From CALCCV01 sp964388665 (GTDB lineage: Bacteria > Bdellovibrionota > Bdellovibrionia > Bdellovibrionales > Bdellovibrionaceae): DNA of 64,000 nucleotides. Shown piece by piece: positions 7,257 through 15,274 of this stretch (its first letter is position 1; every line of letters starts with the position of its first letter). Under the pieces are notes generated by a model that saw nothing but the letters and a program-made list of their open reading frames with translations, was not told where the DNA came from and searched no databases. The position numbers and the translations under genes are program-made. The stretch is taken from contig CAYMBJ010000002.1 in NCBI GenBank assembly GCA_964388665.1, forward strand, positions 1 through 64,000. Direction: 5' to 3'.

Positions 7257-8635
7257 GCTCACAAAGAGTTCTGTGCATTCGCCTATTGGGAGAACTTTCA
7301 CCAATCGATTTTGATTTGCTGCTGGATGAGCTCTGTCGTTTTTCGCCACGAATCAGCGGTCGCTACCCTTACCTCATATTTTTGGAGGTCTCAACGACCA
7401 TCCCCGTGTTTGGCAATGAGAATATATTTTTAGATGAGGTGACCCTGTTTTTTAGAAAGCAAGAGCTGCCTTTTTTTATGGGCTTGGCACCCTCAGCTCC
7501 CTGGGCCCAGGTGATGAGCTTTTGTGACCACGATGTCTTGTGGAGCGAGAGCAAACTCTCATCAATGCCCATCAGCTACCTTCTGCATTTGGAGGGATTG
7601 GCACCTTTTGCAGAGACACTCAACAAAGGGCTCCATAGAGTCGAGCACATTGTGGAGTTTTTTGAAGGCATGGGTTTTAGGACTTTGAGTGAACTTCTGC
7701 GGCTCTCTGTAGAAGCCTTTCGTGGGCGCTGGCATCAGATTGGCGAGCGCATCTACAAATCCTTGCACTGTCACGAGCGACAGGTGATCTCGGCCAGGGT
7801 TCCTCAAAGCGCACTTGTTGCTTTTCAGTATTGTGAGCACCTTGTGAGTGATGCGGCCCTTTTACTGGAACTGCTACGTCGTCATCTTGAATCTCTGTTT
7901 AAGAAGCTACAAAAGCGCGGACGTTTTTTGCGTAGAGTTGATGTGGAACTGTATCTGGAGTACTCAGACAAACGCGTCAGTGTGAGTGTTGAACCTCTTT
8001 CGGCGAATCGCAATCTGAAGTTGGTGCTTGATCTTCTCGATAAAAAAATCTGTGCCGTTTCTCTAGCAAATCCTGTACGACAATTTGAGTTGTTGATTCA
8101 TGAGCAGAGTGAACGTGTCGAGCAGATGAATTTATTTTTTGAAACCACAGTGCTTCCAGAAAAGTTGGAGCGACTTCTCAACATTGCTCATCAAGAAAAA
8201 ATTCGTTTGGGGTTTCTAAAGCTCAATGAGGACTATCGACCCGAAAGCTCCTTTGTGATTGATTCTCAAGCCCATAGTGCCGCCGCAAAGACAAGCTCAC
8301 GGAGTCAAATCCAAAGCAAAGCGCAGCTGCCTTCCCCAGCCGCCTCCTCTAGAACTGCCCTGGGCATCGCGCCCAAGGAGGATTACGGCCGTCACTTTGC
8401 AATGGCACCTCGCCCGCCCCTGCTTTTGCGGCGACCTCTGTCTGTTCCCGTGACTTTGGCGCGGCGCTATTATCAAAAAAGACTTACAGATCTCGAGAAA
8501 ATTGATGGCCAGTGGTTTAATGAAGATTGTTCCGAAAAAGAGTATTTTTATGCATTTAGTTCGACAGGACAGATGCTTTGGATGTATCGAGACCTGCACA
8601 CTGATTCATTTTATATACATGGATATTGGGATTGA
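7250..8635 (+). CDS. imuB: ImuB-like inactive Y-family polymerase homologue
   Basis: ImuB is a catalytically dead Y-family polymerase relative that bridges the replicative clamp and the mutasome. The 461-residue product begins at the region LLDELCRFSPRISG and continues with IFLEVSTTIPVFG, matching the ImuB palm; the first finger/palm residues of longer homologues are missing, as are the catalytic Asp/Glu residues. The middle has a helix-hairpin-helix-like stretch (EGMGFRTLSELLRL). VEQMNLFF near residue 290 looks like a clamp-binding pentapeptide (Q-x-x-L-F). The C-terminus (DGQWF, EYFYAF, GQMLWMYRD, FYIHGYWD) is the hallmark ImuB tail. A 7-nt overlap couples it to imuA. No dnaE2 follows. Confidence 0.8.
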   Translation: MLSSQRVLCIRLLGELSPIDFDLLLDELCRFSPRISGRYPYLIFLEVSTTIPVFGNENIFLDEVTLFFRKQELPFFMGLAPSAPWAQVMSFCDHDVLWSESKLSSMPISYLLHLEGLAPFAETLNKGLHRVEHIVEFFEGMGFRTLSELLRLSVEAFRGRWHQIGERIYKSLHCHERQVISARVPQSALVAFQYCEHLVSDAALLLELLRRHLESLFKKLQKRGRFLRRVDVELYLEYSDKRVSVSVEPLSANRNLKLVLDLLDKKICAVSLANPVRQFELLIHEQSERVEQMNLFFETTVLPEKLERLLNIAHQEKIRLGFLKLNEDYRPESSFVIDSQAHSAAAKTSSRSQIQSKAQLPSPAASSRTALGIAPKEDYGRHFAMAPRPPLLLRRPLSVPVTLARRYYQKRLTDLEKIDGQWFNEDCSEKEYFYAFSSTGQMLWMYRDLHTDSFYIHGYWD

Positions 8636-8639
8636 GAAT

Positions 8640-9569
8640 ATGAGCCCGTTTGGAAATCGCCTAAAGAAAAATTTAAAAAAGATCCAAGCGTGGGCTCGCC
8701 GGCACAACTATCAAGCCTACCGGGTTTATGATCTCGATATTCCCGAGTATCCACTGATGGTCGATCTCTATGGTCAACATTTGGTGATCAATCACCGCTC
8801 CAATCCCCACATTGCCCGCGATCAAGAGTCTCTGCGAGTCGCTCACACAGACATCGAAGAAATTTTTCCAAGATCAGAGGGGTGGATTTATCACTTGAGG
8901 CAGCGCCGACAGCGCGAGGGCGCCGAAGACCAATATGAGGCCATGGAACAAAAGGGAGTGCCTTTTAAGATTTCAGAAGGCGACTACCAATTTGTGGTCA
9001 ACCTCGATGACTACCTGGACACTGGTTTGTTTTTAGATCATCGCCCCCTGCGACAGCGAATCCAGAAGCTGCAGCCCGGCGGTGGCAAGTTTTTGAATCT
9101 ATTTTGTTACACGAGCAGCCACAGCATTCCACGCGCACGCGCCGGCGACACCACTTACAATCTAGACCTTTCCAGCACCTATCTCAAATGGTCCAAAGAC
9201 AACTTTATTGCCAATGATCTAGATCCAAACAAACACCACTTTATGAAGATGGACGTTCTTGATTGGCTCGAAAGTCAAAGTGGCCAGATACAACAATTTG
9301 ATTTGATTCTGCTCGATCCACCCACGTTCTCGGTTTCCAAAAAGATGCGTGGCAGCCTTGATATCCAAAGAGACCACCCGCAGCTCGTTCGCAATTGCCT
9401 AAAGATATTGAGCCCCAATGGTCTGCTGATATTTTCTAGCAATAAGCGTGGTTTTAAGCTCGAACCAGTCTTGGCCCAAGAATGTCACATAAAGGACATC
9501 AGCGCGGCGTCGATTCCTCAAGACTTTCATGATAAAAAAATCCATGTTTGTTTTGAAATTCGCAAATAG
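8640..9569 (+). CDS. rlmK: Stand-alone RlmK-type 23S rRNA methyltransferase
   Basis: The 309-residue protein matches the C-terminal (RlmK) half of E. coli RlmKL, which makes m7G2069 in 23S rRNA using SAM. It shares the N-terminal RLKKNLKKIQAWARRH segment, VDLYGQHLVIN, the LDTGLFLDHRPLR block, the SAM-binding LNLFCYTSS strand, the LLDPPTFSVSKKMRGSLD catalytic motif (N/DPP-type), the QRDHPQLV helix and SSNKRGFKL. The RlmL half (THUMP and first methyltransferase) is absent. ATG at 8640 starts where homology starts and lies 4 nt after the imuB stop; a start at 8502 would sit inside imuB in another frame. Probably co-transcribed with imuB. Confidence 0.85.
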   Translation: MSPFGNRLKKNLKKIQAWARRHNYQAYRVYDLDIPEYPLMVDLYGQHLVINHRSNPHIARDQESLRVAHTDIEEIFPRSEGWIYHLRQRRQREGAEDQYEAMEQKGVPFKISEGDYQFVVNLDDYLDTGLFLDHRPLRQRIQKLQPGGGKFLNLFCYTSSHSIPRARAGDTTYNLDLSSTYLKWSKDNFIANDLDPNKHHFMKMDVLDWLESQSGQIQQFDLILLDPPTFSVSKKMRGSLDIQRDHPQLVRNCLKILSPNGLLIFSSNKRGFKLEPVLAQECHIKDISAASIPQDFHDKKIHVCFEIRK

Positions 9570-9659
9570 CTTTGTTGAACCTACCCCAATTGCCATCACA
9601 ATTTTTCAGGGTAACAAAGATAAATGGCCGAAATTGCCATTCTGTGCTAGCTTTCCGTT

Positions 9660-10649
9660 ATGTCAAAAAAACCTATTTCTTTAATATTCTTTCTCACACA
9701 ATTGATTTTAATCTATTTCTCCACGACTGGTGTTGCCGCGACTTACGGGGTGGACAATCGTGTCGACATTGATGTGGCTCCAGCAGCCATAAAGAATTTA
9801 GCTAGTGCCACTGCGCTCATGGTTTCGCCAATTTTTGTTCTGCCTAACGCGACCGGATCGAGATCTGTCACTCTTGATTTTCAAGAATACGCAGGAGACT
9901 CTGACTATCGGATGTGTCCAGAAGTGAAATTTGCTAAACAGCCAGCTAATGGCGTGACCTGTACGGGGTTTTTGGTAGCAGATGATTTGCTGATGACCGC
10001 TGGACATTGCATGATAAATACGGGATCCATTTTCAATGGAACAACCCCATTTTGCACAGATTTTTTGTGGGTTTTTGATTTTCAAAAGCCGAACAATGCT
10101 GCGGTAAATATCACTGATGTATCAGAAGATCAAATCTATCGCTGTTCCGAAGTCGTTTATGCCGGCTACGATACGAAAGTGGACCCAGTTACGCAAAAGT
10201 ACATATACAATGAGGACTTTGCCCTGATTCGCTTGGACCGCAAAGTCTCTGACCATCGCCCTCGGCTCAGTCTGAGCCCAAAACCTGTTGCAATCAACGC
10301 CCCTCTTTCGGCCTTGGGTTATCCGACTGGACTGCCGCTCAAATACTCAAGTTCTGGTCGAGTATTGGACATGCCAACTCCTCATTATTTTCGCTCCAAT
10401 TTGGATATGTTGATGGGAAACAGTGGTTCGCCGATCTTTGATACCAGCAATTCGGTGGTAGGAATAGAAGTGCGTGGATATCCCGAAGACCTAGTTTGGG
10501 ATAAAAACCGCAATTGCCATATCTTAAACCATTGTTCAGAAGACACTAAGACGTGCCTGATAGAGGACACCGTCGAAGGGCACGGAGAACACCACTATCC
10601 TGCCATCAATATACTGAGAAAGCTGAAAAAATTGGGAATCAATCTCTGA
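9660..10649 (+). CDS. Secreted trypsin-like (S1/V8 type) serine protease
   Basis: A signal peptide (hydrophobic ISLIFFLTQLILIYF, cleavage near residue 27) precedes a chymotrypsin-fold protease. The triad is visible: His116 in TAGHC, Asp186 in NEDFALIRLD and Ser255 in GNSGSP. The layout and single-domain size (329 residues) resemble glutamyl-endopeptidase (V8)-like exported proteases. Several Cys residues (CTGF, GHC, FCTDF, CSE, NHCSE, KTCL) may form disulfides. No obvious pro-region boundary beyond the first 60 residues. The gene is alone between rlmK and the convergent purD. Confidence 0.85.
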   Translation: MSKKPISLIFFLTQLILIYFSTTGVAATYGVDNRVDIDVAPAAIKNLASATALMVSPIFVLPNATGSRSVTLDFQEYAGDSDYRMCPEVKFAKQPANGVTCTGFLVADDLLMTAGHCMINTGSIFNGTTPFCTDFLWVFDFQKPNNAAVNITDVSEDQIYRCSEVVYAGYDTKVDPVTQKYIYNEDFALIRLDRKVSDHRPRLSLSPKPVAINAPLSALGYPTGLPLKYSSSGRVLDMPTPHYFRSNLDMLMGNSGSPIFDTSNSVVGIEVRGYPEDLVWDKNRNCHILNHCSEDTKTCLIEDTVEGHGEHHYPAINILRKLKKLGINL

Positions 10650-10674
10650 CTTTCTTGTGCACCAGATTAAGAGC

Positions 10675-11940
10675 CTACTGTTCCGGTCCCACATGTTGGC
10701 CAATGTCAGTGCGCATTTGCAGCCCTGACCACTCCACCTTGTTGGCTTGCTCATAGGCATTGGTGATCGCCTCTTGCCGTGTGGAACCCAAGCCAATCGC
10801 TCCTAACACTCGCCCACCTTTGACAACAAAATGACCGCTTTCGTTGGTGGCCGTACCTGCGTGAATAAAATAGCTTGAGGGTGTCTCGAATTTAATATTG
10901 CCTTTTATGAGATCGCCTTTTTTGGGATACAGCGGGTAGCCCTGGGCCGCCATCACCACACAGCAGGAATACATATTCTTCCACTTGAGTGGCTCGAGCT
11001 TCCCCATCGCCAACGACCGAAACACAATGCCAAGATCATTATCTAAAAGAGGCAATACCACTTGCGTCTCGGGATCGCCCATGCGGGTGTTGTATTCGAT
11101 GACATAAGGTTTTTTATCTTTAATCATCAAACCAATAAAGAGAATTCCTCGGTAGATCATTGAGCGCTTTTGCATTCCCACCAGGGTGGGTTTAATAATG
11201 GTCTCTTCAATGGCTGTGCGCAGATCCTCCGAAAGATTTACCGGCGCAACGGCCCCCATCCCGCCAGTATTTGGACCAGAAGTCTGACTGTAGAGTCTTT
11301 TGTGGTCTTGAGCGACAGGCAAAAGCTCAAACTCTTTGCCGTCGGTCATCACCAGCAAACTCATCTCCGAGCCCGGTAAAAAGGCCTCCAATACTGCGGA
11401 TTTGCCAGCATCACCAAAAACCTTTCGTTCAAACAGACCCTGGGCCGCCAGCTCCAATTCGTCCAATTCACTGCACAGGCTGACGCCTTTGCCAGCGGCC
11501 AAACCATCCGCTTTTAAAACGTAAGGTGGTTTGAATTTTTTTGCAGCTTCCATTGTTTGGGCGACCGACTCTACTTTAATAAAATCAGCTGTCGGGATGC
11601 CATACTCTTTCATAAATTCTTTGCTAAAAACCTTGCTGCCTTCAAGCTGAGCAGCTTCTTGCGAGGGTCCCACCGTCAAGATCCCATGGTCGCGTAAAAA
11701 ATCAGAAAGCCCCGCCACCAAAGGATCTTCTGGACCGATGAATACGAAATCAATTTCGGCTCTTCGACAAAGAGCAACCACCTCTTGCATATCGTGCCAA
11801 TCCATCTCATGGCACAACGCCTCCCTTTTCATACCCGAGTTGCCCGGCAACACATGAACTTCCCGAATTGACGGAGACCTCAGCAAGCCTTTGACAATGG
11901 CGTGCTCTCGGCCCCCTGATCCAATCACTAAAGCTTTCAT
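10675..11940 (-). CDS. purD: Phosphoribosylamine-glycine ligase
   Basis: PurD joins 5-phosphoribosylamine and glycine with ATP, the second step of purine synthesis. The 421-residue product has the N-terminal MKALVIGSGGREHAI motif, FIGPEDPLVAGL, the ATP-grasp region (KADGLAAGKGVSLC) and the family signature RMGDPETQVVLPLL. Length fits. I use ATG at 11940 because the family N-terminus begins exactly there; the longer frame to 11976 adds 12 unconserved residues. It appears monocistronic, away from other pur genes, and is divergent from the SDR-like gene. Confidence 0.95.
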   Translation of the reverse strand: MKALVIGSGGREHAIVKGLLRSPSIREVHVLPGNSGMKREALCHEMDWHDMQEVVALCRRAEIDFVFIGPEDPLVAGLSDFLRDHGILTVGPSQEAAQLEGSKVFSKEFMKEYGIPTADFIKVESVAQTMEAAKKFKPPYVLKADGLAAGKGVSLCSELDELELAAQGLFERKVFGDAGKSAVLEAFLPGSEMSLLVMTDGKEFELLPVAQDHKRLYSQTSGPNTGGMGAVAPVNLSEDLRTAIEETIIKPTLVGMQKRSMIYRGILFIGLMIKDKKPYVIEYNTRMGDPETQVVLPLLDNDLGIVFRSLAMGKLEPLKWKNMYSCCVVMAAQGYPLYPKKGDLIKGNIKFETPSSYFIHAGTATNESGHFVVKGGRVLGAIGLGSTRQEAITNAYEQANKVEWSGLQMRTDIGQHVGPEQ

Positions 11941-12136
11941 ATCTGTCACCGACCTTTCTCGTTGCAATATGGTCAAAAATTATCGTCGAATGGAGGCCAG
12001 GGCGTGTCCCGGCATTGACCGATATCTCTCCTATTTTTAAACTAAATTTGACAGAAAAAGATAGTCTTATTCTGCGGTCCATTGGTTAATGTAGGATGTG
12101 TTTTGCTATGGAATCTCTTCATCAAGGAGTACAATT

Positions 12137-12922
12137 TTGAGCGATATGCAGTTTCCCTTGCGCGAGCGCACCACTCTCATTTTTGGCCCCTTCAACTCGC
12201 TGTCACAGCTCTTGATTCAAAAGCTAACAGAACTCGGCAGCGATTGCATTTTGCTTTCTGAACAGTCCGAATCGGCACTCAGTTTTTGCAGCTCAGTTTC
12301 GGAGGCAAAAATGATCCACACAAAACGCGGACGGGCCCATTCCATAGCGTTTCGCGGTGGCGGGGACAGCGAGATTGTTGACTCCGTTAGAGCTTGTGCT
12401 CAGCTCTTCAATGCCATAGATCTCTTTGTCGATATGCGGGCCTATGAGTTTTTACCCGGAATGAAATCCGCCACTGAGAGGTTCAATGATGAACAAACAT
12501 CAAAGATCTTTCGCAAGTATTTCTCTCAAAGCTTGTTGGTGATGGAAGAGGTGATTCCGTTTTTCCAAACTCGTCGCCGTGGCCGATTGATTTTTTTGAA
12601 TCGGGCAGCGGTGGATCTATGGAAGAGCCACAATTTGGTGCGACTATCTCTGGCCGCACGCACGGGTCTTGCACAGTATGCAATGTCGATCGCCGATGAG
12701 CTGGCTTGCTTCAACATTGCCGTCAACGTCCTAGAGGTGAATTTGCTTGAAGAGGATTTGCTTTTTTTGAACTCGCAAAAATCAGTAAAAGAGCATTTGC
12801 TCGAACTGCAGGCTCAATATCCATCGACAAGACTGCTGGATTTAGAGAAGGTCACTTCATTGATTGGTATGCTGTTGGCGCCCTCTGGTGGGCTAATCAA
12901 TAAGCAGATCTTTTCAACTTAG
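12137..12922 (+). CDS. SDR-fold protein lacking cofactor and catalytic motifs
   Basis: The 261-residue protein has the length and secondary-structure pattern of a short-chain dehydrogenase: a starting LIFGPFNSLSQLLIQKL strand-helix, IDLFVDMRAYEF in place of the NNAG strand, RRRGRLIFLNRAA in place of the serine strand, and LSLAARTGLAQYAMSIADELA, which aligns with the YxxxK helix, then INVNLLE-like sequence. The TGxxxGxG nucleotide motif and the Tyr and Lys of YxxxK are all absent, so it is probably a pseudoenzyme. TTG at 12137 is chosen because AAGGAG ends 7 nt upstream; ATG at 12146 is the alternative. Divergent from purD. Fold by pattern; role unknown. Confidence 0.6.
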   Translation: MSDMQFPLRERTTLIFGPFNSLSQLLIQKLTELGSDCILLSEQSESALSFCSSVSEAKMIHTKRGRAHSIAFRGGGDSEIVDSVRACAQLFNAIDLFVDMRAYEFLPGMKSATERFNDEQTSKIFRKYFSQSLLVMEEVIPFFQTRRRGRLIFLNRAAVDLWKSHNLVRLSLAARTGLAQYAMSIADELACFNIAVNVLEVNLLEEDLLFLNSQKSVKEHLLELQAQYPSTRLLDLEKVTSLIGMLLAPSGGLINKQIFST

Positions 12923-12994
12923 ATTCTGCAGAAAAAGGTCCCTTGGTATAGAGTCTATTGGGCTCTTGGCGCTCGCTGTGAAGGACAAGCAATT

Positions 12995-13564
12995 CTAAAG
13001 ACTGCTTGTTTCTCCCGATTCAGATTCAAATTCACTGTCTAAGTAAATGTTTTCACCAAAGCGCGATAGCTGACTCTCTAAAACTTTTACCAGTGTTTTC
13101 AAATCAGAAACCTCTTCTTTCAGGCCAGTGATTTGCTCTTCTTTTTCGTGTAAAATTTTTGTGTAGGCCATCTTTAACTCGGCCAATAACTTGTTGGCCG
13201 CATTGATGACATCTTGGGAAGGGCGCTTGTTGTCGATCTGTGCCATCTCAGCCTCCTTAAGCGAAGTGCTGGCGGAGGACAAAGAAGAGGAAGATGGAGC
13301 CACATTCTGAGTGGAGTTCACAAATTCGACTTTGTCCGTCGGATATTTGGAAACATCCACCTCTTTCATCACTGCTGACATTTCGCTCATTGGGGAGGGG
13401 CGATGTTCGCGATGACTCAAAATGGGCTCATCATATATGAAGTACTTGCCGTCATCAAAACGGTAGCGAACCTCCTCAGCCTTAATGCGACGCCGAAGTG
13501 TGCTCACGCTCACTTTATGCTTAGTCGCAAATTCGGACAAAGGTAACCAGTTTTGGCTATCCAT
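12995..13564 (-). CDS. HTH DNA-binding protein with C-terminal coiled coil
   Basis: The 189-residue protein has an N-terminal MerR/excisionase-like helix-turn-helix (WLPLSEFATKHKVSVSTLRRRIK, about residues 5-28, followed by the wing-like VRYRFDDGKYFI), a Ser-rich linker around 85-105 and a long C-terminal heptad-repeat helix (ILHEKEEQITGLKEEVSDLKTLVKVL). Such HTH plus coiled-coil architecture suits a dimeric DNA-binding or DNA-organising protein. ATG at 13564 is used; its ribosome binding site GGAG is embedded in a GAGTAGTC motif that also occurs elsewhere in the window. A perfect inverted repeat lies 37 bp upstream. Family otherwise not recognised. Confidence 0.65.
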   Translation of the reverse strand: MDSQNWLPLSEFATKHKVSVSTLRRRIKAEEVRYRFDDGKYFIYDEPILSHREHRPSPMSEMSAVMKEVDVSKYPTDKVEFVNSTQNVAPSSSSLSSASTSLKEAEMAQIDNKRPSQDVINAANKLLAELKMAYTKILHEKEEQITGLKEEVSDLKTLVKVLESQLSRFGENIYLDSEFESESGETSSL

Positions 13565-13600
13565 CTTTCTGACTACTCCAATCACTTCAGTAGCTTCTTT

Positions 13601-13640
13601 GGATAATCACCCCTAACTGAGTAGCCAAGGGTGATTATCC
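13601..13640. promoter_or_regulatory. Perfect 12-bp inverted repeat upstream of the HTH gene
   Basis: GGATAATCACCC (13601-13612) is exactly inverted at 13629-13640, separated by 16 bp that contain CTGAGTAGCC. It lies 37 bp upstream of the HTH gene start, with no T run, so it is more likely an operator for a dimeric regulator than a terminator. The space between the HTH gene and the divergent patatin gene (about 300 bp) contains this element, the second dyad at 13748-13789 and no ORF. Confidence 0.5.
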
Positions 13641-13747
13641 ACATTTAGGAGAACTCTTTTTAGCAGGGTGAGCATTGGTGGTGGTCAATCTGCATAGTCA
13701 AAAACTAGCATAGTGGTTATTCATGTCAAATGGAGGCTATCGTTTTT

Positions 13748-13789
13748 TTGAGTATTCAGTAAAATCTGTACTGAAGTCTGGATACTCAA
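13748..13789. repeat. Inverted repeat upstream of the patatin-like gene
   Basis: TTGAGTAT (13748-13755) is inverted at 13782-13789 (ATACTCAA), and an inner CAGT/ACTG pair (13757-13760 and 13770-13773) adds to the symmetry. The arms resemble the GAGTAGTC motif found elsewhere. It lies 76 bp before the patatin ATG and could act in its regulation. Confidence 0.35.
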
Positions 13790-13864
13790 GGCTATTCAGG
13801 GGCTGGGAAAGGCCCAAATAGAAAGTATTTGAGCCTGGCGAGAAATGCGCTCAAACTTAGGTCT

Positions 13865-15079
13865 ATGGCAAAAACTCCCGCGATATTAAAGAACAGAAAA
13901 AAGATTGGTCTCGTGCTCAGCGGCGGCGGTATCAAAGCGGCTGCTTTCCATATTGGCGTGTGCCTCGCTCTCAAAGGCAAGGGCTTTAGCTTTTCTGGCG
14001 GTTCTAAGGAGATGTGCCAGCACGAAAGCTATCCAGACGACAGTCGCGTGATCAGAAGCTATGTTGGCTCCAGTGCTGGCGCCTTTATCTCTACGATTCT
14101 TGCTGCAGGCTACGGCGTAGAAAGTCTGATCCACGCTTTTGAATTGGGTTTTGGTGGGTCATTTATATATCCTCACGAAGAGATGCGCAGACTCAAGCAG
14201 ATTGGATATCGGCACCTTTTTTCTGTGAATGGGCGAAGAATACTGCGCTTTTTGCCAGATGCGATTTTAAATAGATCCATGATGCAGGGAGGACTTGAAG
14301 CCCTCATTAAGTCTGGTTTCAAGTTGGATGGTCTATTTACTACCAAGGGCATTGAATCCTACTTGAGAAAAGAAGTTTTGATCGACAATGAATTTCATCG
14401 CCTGGGTGTCGAGCTCTACATTGTTGCCACACAATTGAATCACAGTCGCAAAGCCATCTTTGGTCCTTTCAAAGAGAGCTACAAAACCTCGACCACCAAG
14501 TACATCAACTACGCTTCCATCAGCGATGCTGTGGCTGCTTCAACCGCCCTGCCACCCGTCTTTAGTCCTTACGCGATACAACGCAAAGACGGCAAACAGA
14601 TGTACTTTTTCGATGGCGAAATCCGTGAAACTCTTTCCGCCCATATTGCCGCTGACCATGGGGCTGATTTAGTTATTAGCTCTTACTCGGTTCAGCCCTA
14701 CCACTACCATTCTGAGGTCGGAAGCTTGCACCAGTACGGCGTCCCAGCAATCGTCAATCAGGCGCTCTATCAGGTGATTCAACAGAAGATTCAAAAGCAA
14801 ATTGATTTTGAAACGGCCTCACGTCAACTGTACAAGATGATTGATGGTTTCTTTAAACAGGGCCTTTTGCCAGACGATCAGCGGGACCGTGTGCTGGCTA
14901 CGATCAATTTAACACTCAAGCATCGACCTAATGTGGATCAAATCTACATATCGCCGCGTCCAGAGAATTATGAAATGTTCTTTGCAGACCACTTTTCACT
15001 CAAGCCAAGGGTTTTGGAAAATATCGCGCGCATTGGGTTTAAATCTGCGATTGGCATCTTGAAGCAATACGACATATGA
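13865..15079 (+). CDS. Patatin-like phospholipase
   Basis: Patatin-like proteins are Ser/Asp-dyad lipid acyl hydrolases. The 404-residue product shows the oxyanion motif SGGGIKAAAFHIGV near the start, the nucleophile elbow GSSAG (Ser near residue 70) and the catalytic Asp in FFDGEIRE. No signal peptide, so cytoplasmic or secreted by another route. ATG at 13865 is preferred for codon type; TTG at 13829 would add 12 residues and neither has a strong ribosome binding site. It is divergent from the HTH gene and convergent with nuoN, with the phased repeat array immediately past its stop; the TGAGTAGTTA motif overlaps the stop codon. Confidence 0.85.
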   Translation: MAKTPAILKNRKKIGLVLSGGGIKAAAFHIGVCLALKGKGFSFSGGSKEMCQHESYPDDSRVIRSYVGSSAGAFISTILAAGYGVESLIHAFELGFGGSFIYPHEEMRRLKQIGYRHLFSVNGRRILRFLPDAILNRSMMQGGLEALIKSGFKLDGLFTTKGIESYLRKEVLIDNEFHRLGVELYIVATQLNHSRKAIFGPFKESYKTSTTKYINYASISDAVAASTALPPVFSPYAIQRKDGKQMYFFDGEIRETLSAHIAADHGADLVISSYSVQPYHYHSEVGSLHQYGVPAIVNQALYQVIQQKIQKQIDFETASRQLYKMIDGFFKQGLLPDDQRDRVLATINLTLKHRPNVDQIYISPRPENYEMFFADHFSLKPRVLENIARIGFKSAIGILKQYDI

Positions 15080-15107
15080 GTAGTTAAATTGGTCAACTGG
15101 CCAGTTT

Positions 15108-15173
15108 GACTACTCAAAGCCTATCCAGTGACTACTCATAGGCTACTCAGAGACTATTCAGAGGCTACTCAAT
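15108..15173. repeat. Tandem array of 22-bp repeats built from 11-bp units (GRCTAYTCA)
   Basis: Three consecutive 22-bp units start at 15108, 15130 and 15152. Each consists of two 11-bp halves: GACTACTCAAA/GCCTATCCAGT, GACTACTCATA/GGCTACTCAGA and GACTATTCAGA/GGCTACTCAAT. An 11-bp period places the motif on one DNA face each helical turn. The array is flanked by a near-perfect palindrome at 15092-15110 (GTCAACTGG/CCAGTTTGAC) and by an inverted copy GAGTAGTCA at 15185-15193. It occupies the 195-bp gap between the convergent patatin and nuoN genes. Confidence 0.75.
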
Positions 15174-15189
15174 GCCTAGGCACTGAGTA

Positions 15190-15242
15190 GTCAGGTTGCT
15201 TCGTCGTCGCGGTATTATTCATACAGCTTCCTCCTCGCGTCT
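15190..15242 (-). repeat. GAGGAGGA...CGACGACGA element, copy 1
   Basis: Read on the minus strand this stretch has GACGCGAGGAGGAAGC, an AT-rich middle and CGCGACGACGAAGCAACC. The same order of motifs (GAGGAGGA-GC, centre, CGACGACGA-CAAC) recurs at 30470-30540 after atpC. The two copies lie just 3' of nuoN and atpC respectively, suggesting a shared 3'-end element. Confidence 0.4.
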
Positions 15243-15274
15243 AGAAAAAACTTCCCTAACAAAGCACTAGCCAA

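Noticed and set aside
15108..15173. CRISPR array
   Set aside because: The units are directly adjacent, degenerate and lack unique spacers, so the pattern is a tandem repeat rather than a CRISPR.
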